From Verrucomicrobiales bacterium (GTDB lineage Bacteria; Verrucomicrobiota; Verrucomicrobiia; Verrucomicrobiales; DEV007), in NCBI GenBank assembly GCA_007123695.1, contig SLGN01000501.1, positions 1 to 8,119 of the forward strand: DNA of 8,119 bases, given 5' to 3'. Numbering within the stretch: position 1 is the first letter of the stretch; every line of letters begins with the position of its first letter. The position numbers and the translations under genes are program-made. Shown piece by piece: positions 1-4,961 of this stretch. The notes below the pieces were generated by a model. That model had not been told where the DNA came from, did no database searches, and was given only the letters and a program-made list of their open reading frames with translations.

Positions 1-111
1 ATAAATCGGTTCGGCCAGACCGCCTCCCATCTCATTGTAAACCTCCATCGCCGCCCCCACCAACCGATACCCCTCCCGCGCAAAAGGCTCCCCACTACAA
101 AAACCACTCAT
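1..111 (-). CDS. GxxExxY protein, N-terminal fragment (gene runs off the window)
   Basis: Reading from an ATG at 111-109, 37 codons stay open to the window edge. The peptide contains LVGAAMEVYNEMGGGLAEPIY, the conserved N-terminal core of the GxxExxY family (G..AMEV...G.GL.E..Y), which is a small single-domain family related to PD-(D/E)XK nucleases. Its cellular role is not established. Only the first helix region is seen; catalytic residues would lie outside the window. Codon use is rich in A/T third positions (TTT, TGT, AGT, CCT, TAT, TTG, AAT, ATT), unlike the C/G-ending codons of the other genes here, which suggests transfer. The start is uncertain: the frame stays open upstream through the nearest repeat copy, adding residues such as IPLIFADDIY before a stop, but it offers only CTG or ATA/ATT as starts. 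A GGAGGA motif lies too far upstream of the ATG to act as its ribosome binding site. Confidence 0.8.
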   Translation of the reverse strand, partial: MSGFCSGEPFAREGYRLVGAAMEVYNEMGGGLAEPIY

Positions 112-120
112 ATAAATATC

Positions 121-262
121 ATCAGCGAAAATCAGCGGTATCCTCCAAACTCAAGAAAATCAGCGTCAATCAGCGAAAATCAGCGGTATCCTCCATCTCA
201 AGAGCATCAGCGAAAATCAGCGGTATCCTCCATCTCAAGAGCATCAGTCCCAATCAGCGGTC
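121..262. repeat. Short tandem repeat tract built from the 10-mer atcagcgNNN
   Basis: Ten-base units beginning atcagcg occur at 121, 131, 159, 169, 179, 206, 216 and 253, with a degenerate one at 243. They are grouped by 17-18 base spacers starting tcctcca (141-158, 189-205, 226-242). Two 37-base copies, 169-205 and 206-242, are identical and directly adjacent. A third, 121-158, differs by a few bases and one indel. The tract fills the space between the GlcD-like gene and the GxxExxY start. Its last unit contains the TGA stop of the GlcD-like gene at 256-254. No inverted symmetry or terminator-like hairpin is visible. The function is unknown. Confidence 0.9.
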
Positions 263-1675
263 ACGGTCGAAGATTTTTCCGGGGTTCAGCAAATCTTCCG
301 GATCCAGCGCTCCCTTCACCTCCTTCAGCAGGCGGTAGCTGGCTTCGTCGAACTGGTCGGGCAGAAAGGGCTTCTTGGCGAGGCCGACGCCGTGCTCGCC
401 GGTGATGGTGCCGCCGAGTTCGATGGTCTTGGCGAAGATCTCGCCGAGGGCCTCGTGGACGCGCTCCATCTCCTCGTGGTCGGTCTCGTCGGTGAGCACG
501 GTGGGATGGACGTTGCCGTCGCCGAAATGACCGAAGGTGGCGATCTGAAGGCGGTGGCGGGCGGCGACGTCCTCGACGAAGGCGACGATCTCGGCAAGAC
601 GGCTGCGGGGCACGGTGACGTCCTCGAGGATGGTGGTAGGCCGGATCCGCGCTAGGGCGGAGAAGGCGCTGCGGCGGGCGCTGGCGAGGCGGAGGGCGTG
701 GGCCTCGTCGGCGGCCTTTTCCACGGTGAGAGCGCCGGACTCCCTGGCGATGGCCTCCATTGCGGCGGCCTCTTCCTCGACGACGGCGGGATGGCCGTCG
801 GTTTCCATGAGCACGACGGCGGCGGCGGAGGTGGGAAGGCCGACCTTGGCGTAGTCCTCGACGCTCTCGCAGGTGCGCCGGTCGAGGAATTCGAGGGTGC
901 AGGGAATGATGTGGCGTTCGATGATCTTCGAGACCGAACGGGCCGCGGCGTCCATCGCGTCGAAGGTGGCGAGCAGGGTGCGGCGAGCCTTGGGCCGCGG
1001 GACGAGGCGCAGGAGGACCTTGGTGATGATCCCGAGGGTGCCCTCGGAGCCGACGAAGAGATCCTTCATCGAGTAGCCGGCCACGTCCTTGACGCATTTC
1101 GATCCGAGCCAGGCGATCTCGCCGTGGGGCAGCACGACCTCCATGCCCATGACGTAGTCGCGGGTGACGCCGTATTTGAGCCCGCGGAGGCCGCCGGAGT
1201 TGTTGGCGACGTTCCCGCCGATGGTGGAGATCTTCATCGAGCCGGGGTCGGGCGGGTAGAAGAGTCCGTGTGGATGGGCGGCATCGTCGATGGCCTTGGT
1301 GATGGCGCCCGCCTCGGCGAGGAGGGTGAGGTTTGCCGGATCGACCTCGAGGATGCGGTCGAGGTGGACGAGGCAGAGGACGATGCCGCCGGGCACGGGC
1401 ACGCTGCCGCCGGAAAGCCCGGTGCCGCTCCCCCGTGTCACGACGGGGATTCCGTTCGCATAGGCGTGGCGGACGACGGCGGCGACGGCCTCGGCCTCTT
1501 TGGGAAGGACGACGCAGGCGGCCCCCTGCTTGATCGCGGCAGTGCCGTCGAATCCGTAGGGAATGAGGTCCTCGGGCCGATCGAGGACGTTTTCGGCCCC
1601 GACGAGGCGGCGGAGAGCCTCGATGTCGGCGGCGCGAAGGGGGGCGGCGGGGGAGGCCTGGCTGGCGGAGGTCAT
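254..1675 (-). CDS. glcD: GlcD-type FAD-binding oxidase (glycolate/D-lactate oxidase family)
   Basis: This 473-residue flavoprotein has the fold of glycolate oxidase subunit GlcD and D-lactate dehydrogenase, which oxidise D-2-hydroxy acids to 2-oxo acids using FAD. The N-terminal FAD-binding PCMH domain shows RGSGTGLSGG (81-90), GGNVANNSGGLRGLKYG (153-169) and VGSEGTLGI (208-216). The C-terminal FAD-oxidase domain shows the metal-site motif GHFGDGNVHP (382-391) and ITGEHGVGLAKK (424-435), and it ends in the usual NPGKIFD. It is slightly shorter than E. coli GlcD (499 aa) and complete. The ATG at 1675-1673 fits the family's N-terminus, but no Shine-Dalgarno motif precedes it. It starts 33 bases after the ribF stop, so it probably shares a transcript with the FAD-producing enzyme. 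No glcE or glcF follows, so the electron acceptor and exact substrate cannot be told. D-2-hydroxyglutarate or D-lactate are alternatives to glycolate. Its stop codon lies within the downstream repeat tract. Confidence 0.93.
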   Translation of the reverse strand: MTSASQASPAAPLRAADIEALRRLVGAENVLDRPEDLIPYGFDGTAAIKQGAACVVLPKEAEAVAAVVRHAYANGIPVVTRGSGTGLSGGSVPVPGGIVLCLVHLDRILEVDPANLTLLAEAGAITKAIDDAAHPHGLFYPPDPGSMKISTIGGNVANNSGGLRGLKYGVTRDYVMGMEVVLPHGEIAWLGSKCVKDVAGYSMKDLFVGSEGTLGIITKVLLRLVPRPKARRTLLATFDAMDAAARSVSKIIERHIIPCTLEFLDRRTCESVEDYAKVGLPTSAAAVVLMETDGHPAVVEEEAAAMEAIARESGALTVEKAADEAHALRLASARRSAFSALARIRPTTILEDVTVPRSRLAEIVAFVEDVAARHRLQIATFGHFGDGNVHPTVLTDETDHEEMERVHEALGEIFAKTIELGGTITGEHGVGLAKKPFLPDQFDEASYRLLKEVKGALDPEDLLNPGKIFDRDR

Positions 1676-1708
1676 AGCCCAATGAGATAGCCGCGCCGGG
1701 CGGGCCGC

Positions 1709-2659
1709 TCAAGGGCGGATTGCCGCATCGAACAGCTTCCTCGCGGCCTCGGCGTCGAGGGCGATCTGGGCGCGAAGGGCGTCGAGGCCTTCGAAGCGCC
1801 GCTCTTCGCGGAGGCGGGCGACGAACTCGACCTCGAGATCCTCGCCGTAGATTTCGTGGTCGAGGCCGAAGAGGTGGACTTCGAGCCGCAGCTCGCCCGC
1901 GCCTCCCTCGACGGTCGGCCGAACGCCGAGGTTGGCGACACCGTTCCACGAATCGCCGGCCCCGGTGGCGCGGGCGGCGTAGACACCGGCGGGGGGAAGC
2001 TGCTCGCGCTGGACGGCGATGTTGGCGGTGGGAAAACCGATGGTGCGGCCGAGCTGCCGCCCTCGTGCCACGCTGCCGTGGACGCTGTAGAGCCGCCCGA
2101 GAAGCCTGGCGGCGGCGGCGAGGTCGCCGGTGGCCACGGCTTCCCGAACGCGGGTGCTGCTGACGCGCACGCCCTCGGCCTCGACCGTGCCGATGCCCTC
2201 GACGGCGAAACCGTGCTCGGCCCCGAGAGCCTGGAGCAGGGCGAGGTCGCCGCCGCGCCCGCGTCCGAAGCGCCACTCGCGTCCGACGCAGATGCGGGCG
2301 AGACCTTCCTCTGGCGACGAGGCGACGAGCCGCTCGACGAACTCGGCGGCCTCGAGGGCGGCGAAGTCCAGGTCGAAGCGAACGAGAAGGACGTGCCCCA
2401 CCCCCATCTCGCGCTGGAGGAGGCGAATTTTGTGGGGGGTGTCGGTGAGGAGCCGGGGAGCCTTGTCCGGCGCAAGGATCTCGACGGGATGCGGGTCGAA
2501 GGTGGTGACGACGGCGCTGCCGCCCCCGCGCGCGGCGGAGTCGAGGGCCGCCTCGACGACGGCGCGGTGGCCGAGGTGGAGACCGTCGAAGACGCCGATG
2601 GCGAGGTGGAGCGGTCCCGGCAGCCGCCCCAGTCCGGCGATGTCGGCGATCACTTCCAT
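1709..2659 (-). CDS. ribF: Bifunctional riboflavin kinase / FMN adenylyltransferase
   Basis: A 316-residue RibF, the cytoplasmic enzyme that phosphorylates riboflavin to FMN and adenylates FMN to FAD. The N-terminal FMN adenylyltransferase domain has the nucleotidyltransferase signature GVFDGLHLGH (22-31), TFDPHP (53-58) and VSSTRVR (166-172). The C-terminal flavokinase domain has GRTIGFPTAN (204-213), NLGVRPTV (243-250) and LEVHLF (259-264). Length and domain order are normal and all hallmark motifs are intact. The ATG at 2659-2657 lies 12 bases downstream of the truB stop, so translational coupling to truB is plausible. The upstream bases are pyrimidine-rich and contain no Shine-Dalgarno sequence. 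truB-ribF is a widely conserved pair. The following gene is a FAD oxidase rather than the rpsO often found after ribF. Confidence 0.97.
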   Translation of the reverse strand: MEVIADIAGLGRLPGPLHLAIGVFDGLHLGHRAVVEAALDSAARGGGSAVVTTFDPHPVEILAPDKAPRLLTDTPHKIRLLQREMGVGHVLLVRFDLDFAALEAAEFVERLVASSPEEGLARICVGREWRFGRGRGGDLALLQALGAEHGFAVEGIGTVEAEGVRVSSTRVREAVATGDLAAAARLLGRLYSVHGSVARGRQLGRTIGFPTANIAVQREQLPPAGVYAARATGAGDSWNGVANLGVRPTVEGGAGELRLEVHLFGLDHEIYGEDLEVEFVARLREERRFEGLDALRAQIALDAEAARKLFDAAIRP

Positions 2660-2671
2660 GGCGGGAGCGGG

Positions 2672-3391
2672 TCAGGCGCCGCGCAGGCGCGAGACTTCGG
2701 GCAGGGAGAGGAGCTTGGCGCGGACCTCGGCGGGATCGCCGTGCTTGAGCTGATCGAAGGTGACGGAGCGCTCGAGGTCGAACTTGCCCGAGCGGGTGCG
2801 GCGCAGGGCCTTGAGGTGGGCCCCGCAGCCGAGGGCCTCGCCGATGTCGTGGGCGTAGGTGCGCACGTAGAAGCCCTTGCTGCACTTCACGGTGAAGTCG
2901 ACCTCGGGCAGGCGGATGCCGTCGATGCGGTAGCCGTAGACATGGACGAGGCGCGGCTCGCGGACGACCTCCTTGCCCTGGCGGGCGAGCTTGTAGAGGG
3001 GCACGCCATCCTTCTTGATGGCGGAGACCATGGGAGGGGTCTGGTAGAAGTCGCCGCGGAACTTCTCGAAGGCGGCGGTGACTTCCTCGTCGGAGAGGGG
3101 CGGCACCTCGCGCTCGATCTCGGTCACGCCCTCGGCGTCCTGCGTATTGGTGGTGCGGCCGAGTTCGAGGGTTCCGACATACTCCTTGTCCTCGGACATG
3201 AGGAGGTCCTGGATCTTCGTGGCCTTGCCGACGACGAGGATGAGGAGGCCGGTGGCCATGGGGTCGAGGGTGCCGCAATGGCCGATCTTCTTGGTGCCAA
3301 GGGCGCGACGGGCCACCGCGACGACGTCGTGGGAGGTCATGTCGGGGCCTTTGTCGACGAGAAGGACGCCGGTGAGGGGTTCGGATTTCAT
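2672..3391 (-). CDS. truB: tRNA pseudouridine(55) synthase
   Basis: TruB isomerises U55 in the T-loop of most tRNAs to pseudouridine. From the ATG at 3391 the protein has 239 residues and opens MKSEPLTGVLLVDKG, matching the family's usual beginning. The catalytic aspartate lies in GTLDPMATG (Asp43 counted from this ATG), preceded by GHC. Other family motifs are QTPPMVSAIKKDGVPLYKLAR (the conserved Tyr is in LYKLAR) and SKGFYVRTYAHDIG. The protein ends soon after the catalytic domain, so it lacks a C-terminal PUA domain, as many shorter bacterial TruBs do. A TTG at 3406-3404 would add five residues (MLRIP). I prefer the ATG because neither candidate has a Shine-Dalgarno and the family does not need the extension. 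The stop is 12 bases before ribF, giving a tight pair. The gene upstream is an unrelated propeller protein rather than rbfA or infB. Confidence 0.96.
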   Translation of the reverse strand: MKSEPLTGVLLVDKGPDMTSHDVVAVARRALGTKKIGHCGTLDPMATGLLILVVGKATKIQDLLMSEDKEYVGTLELGRTTNTQDAEGVTEIEREVPPLSDEEVTAAFEKFRGDFYQTPPMVSAIKKDGVPLYKLARQGKEVVREPRLVHVYGYRIDGIRLPEVDFTVKCSKGFYVRTYAHDIGEALGCGAHLKALRRTRSGKFDLERSVTFDQLKHGDPAEVRAKLLSLPEVSRLRGA

Positions 3392-3491
3392 CGGGATGCG
3401 GAGCAATGGACCCGTCGGAAAAGGGGGGGCGCGGGCGGGGAGCCCGAAAGGTATCGCGGAGGCCGGGAAAGGAAACCGTTATTTCACGGCT

Positions 3492-3527
3492 CCGTCAGCG
3501 CCGTCAGCGCCGTCAGCGCCGTCGGCG
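3492..3527. repeat. 9-bp tandem repeat (ccgtcagcg) at the 3' end of the propeller gene
   Basis: Three exact copies of ccgtcagcg lie head to tail at 3492-3500, 3501-3509 and 3510-3518, followed by a variant copy, ccgtcggcg, at 3519-3527. On the coding strand the unit reads CGCTGACGG, and the TGA inside one copy (3515-3513) is the stop codon of the propeller gene. The variant copy, which has lost the TGA, is read through and encodes the arginine run at the protein's end. The rest of the tract lies in the gap before truB. Confidence 0.9.
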
Positions 3528-4913
3528 GTCCGTCGCGGCGGCGGCGATGCCTTCGGAATCCGAGGCATCCTCGCCATCCTTGGGGCCTCCGCCGCCGGAA
3601 AGGTCGTAGCAGAGCAGCTTGGAGCCGAACTCGTTCTTGTTGACGTAGAGCCTGCCGCCGCTGACGACGGGGGGCGCCCAGGTCTCGGGTGCGTAGAACA
3701 GACGCGCCTTGGCGAGGATGCGGTAGCCGGTCGGGCTGAGTTCAAGACGCATGAGCAGTCCGTTTTCGCCGAGGCAGAGGAATCCGCCGTCGACATAGAC
3801 GAGGTGCCCGTGGCCGAGGCTGATGGGCACGTCGCGGCCCTCCCACGGCACGGTGGTCTGGTAGAAGAGCTCGTTCCAGTAGTGGCGACCGGAGCGGACG
3901 TCGTAGGCGACGAGGAGACCGCCGTTTCCGCCGATGCCGTAGACGGTGCCCTCGTGGTGGAGCGGCGTCTGGAACTGGCACCCGAGCTCGCGCGAAGTCC
4001 AGGCGGTGCGCGGCTGGAAGTCGGGGCCGTATTCGAGCATGACGGCGCCGAGACCGTAGTCTTCGGTGATGAGGACCCGGTTCCCCGCGCAGACGACGGG
4101 ACTGGCGGCGTTGACGCTGGCGAATTGGTCGGAGCGCCAGGGGAAGGCGCTGTCGACTCGTCCGCTCTCCGGGTCGATGCAGAGGAGCCCGCCGGTGGGA
4201 GGCTTCACCATGCCGCCGACGAAGGCGAGGATGCGCTCCTCGCCGTGGAGTTTCGCGACGATGGGAGAGGCGTAGCTGCCGTGCCATTCGTGGTCGGTCT
4301 GCCAGAGGATCTCGCCGCTTTCCTTGGCAAAGGCGACGACGCAGGCGCCCTCGGAACCGGCGTTGACGACGAGCTTTTCCCCGTGGACGAGGGGCGAGGA
4401 GCCGTAGCCGAAGAAGAAGGGAGCAGGCCCGAAGGTCTCGGGCAGGGAAAGCCGCCAGACGATCTCGCCGTCGTCGAGCCGGAAGCAGTGCAGGTCGCCG
4501 TCGTTGCCCAAGGTGTAGACGAGCCGGCTGGCGGGATCGATGGTGGGACTGGACCTGGGCGCATCGACGATGCCGAAGCTCTGCGAGACTTCGACGGGAT
4601 AGGAATGCTCCCAGAGGGCCTCGCCGGTGGCGGCGTCGAGGCAGCGGACCTGCTCCTTGTCCTCGACTTGGTGGATGAAGACCAGCTTGCCCCCGGCGAC
4701 GACGGGGCCGGCATGGCCGCGACCGCGCTCGGCTTCCCAGAGCAGGGGCGGTCCGGTCTCGTCGAACTCGAAATCGAGGCCGGTCTCGGCGCTGTGGAGA
4801 TCGTAGCGGGGACCGAGGAAGTGGGGCCAGTCCTCGCCGGTGGCGGCGGGGACGGCGAGGGCCGAGGCGAGGGCGAAAGTCAGGGCGATGGCGCCGGGGG
4901 CTGTTCTGCGCAT
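3513..4913 (-). CDS. Secreted PQQ-binding-like beta-propeller protein
   Basis: A 466-residue exported protein of the PQQ-like/BamB beta-propeller superfamily. Residues 1-26 form a Sec signal peptide: basic MRRT, a hydrophobic Ala/Leu core, then a small-residue site near PAATG. The mature chain starts EDWPHFLGPRYD, a beginning common in planctomycete and verrucomicrobial propeller proteins. Repeating blade motifs alternate beta strands with a D..TG..LW-type turn: CLDAATGEALW (91-101), FRLDDGEIVW (144-153), AFAKESGEILW (194-204), CIDPESGRV (245-253) and AYDVRSGRHYW (336-346). No quinoprotein dehydrogenase catalytic set or heme c CxxCH motif is visible, so a scaffold or ligand-binding role is more likely than enzymatic oxidation; the exact function is unknown. 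The propeller ends near residue 438. The last 28 residues are a Gly-rich, then Asp/Glu-rich, then Arg-rich tail derived from 9-bp repeats. It begins 48 bases after ppk1 and lacks a Shine-Dalgarno. Confidence 0.9.
   Translation of the reverse strand: MRRTAPGAIALTFALASALAVPAATGEDWPHFLGPRYDLHSAETGLDFEFDETGPPLLWEAERGRGHAGPVVAGGKLVFIHQVEDKEQVRCLDAATGEALWEHSYPVEVSQSFGIVDAPRSSPTIDPASRLVYTLGNDGDLHCFRLDDGEIVWRLSLPETFGPAPFFFGYGSSPLVHGEKLVVNAGSEGACVVAFAKESGEILWQTDHEWHGSYASPIVAKLHGEERILAFVGGMVKPPTGGLLCIDPESGRVDSAFPWRSDQFASVNAASPVVCAGNRVLITEDYGLGAVMLEYGPDFQPRTAWTSRELGCQFQTPLHHEGTVYGIGGNGGLLVAYDVRSGRHYWNELFYQTTVPWEGRDVPISLGHGHLVYVDGGFLCLGENGLLMRLELSPTGYRILAKARLFYAPETWAPPVVSGGRLYVNKNEFGSKLLCYDLSGGGGPKDGEDASDSEGIAAAATDRRRR
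3555..3581. repeat. Degenerate 9-bp periodicity inside the propeller gene's tail
   Basis: Three consecutive 9-mers, ggaatccga, ggcatcctc and gccatcctt, share an 'ATCC' core at the same phase. On the coding strand they encode residues 445-453 as KDG-EDA-SDS, an acidic triplet repeat outside the propeller blades. The copies are diverged, so this is a weaker call than the exact 9-bp repeat just downstream. Confidence 0.55.
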
Positions 4914-4961
4914 TCGGCCAATGTAGCCCGAAAACCCGGACTCTGCCGCCTTTTCCGACAG

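Noticed and set aside
170..233. Eight-codon micro-ORFs (MEDTADFR) starting in two of the repeat copies
   Set aside because: They arise only because the two 37-bp copies are identical; the third copy lacks the ATG and nothing supports translation.
121..262. CRISPR array
   Set aside because: The spacers are near-identical rather than unique, the units are only 10 bases, and no cas genes are nearby; it is a tandem repeat.
698..1690. Plus-strand open frame of 330 codons antisense to the GlcD-like gene
   Set aside because: Shadow of the GlcD-like gene, with Gly/Asp-rich composition and no recognisable domain.
261..3278. Open minus-strand frame of about 1000 codons spanning truB, ribF and the GlcD-like gene
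   Set aside because: It runs out of frame through three well-identified genes, is dominated by Arg/Pro/Gly/His and matches no domain; it reflects the scarcity of stop codons in GC-rich DNA.
3432..3446. Possible terminator hairpin (cgggc/gcccg) in the gap before truB
   Set aside because: The stem is only 5 bp, and a C-run lies between it and the short T stretch; not a credible intrinsic terminator.
1856..3643. Long plus-strand open frame (595 codons) antisense to ribF and truB
   Set aside because: Its Gly/Glu/Asp/Ala-rich translation is the typical antisense shadow of GC-rich codons, with no motif and no start context.
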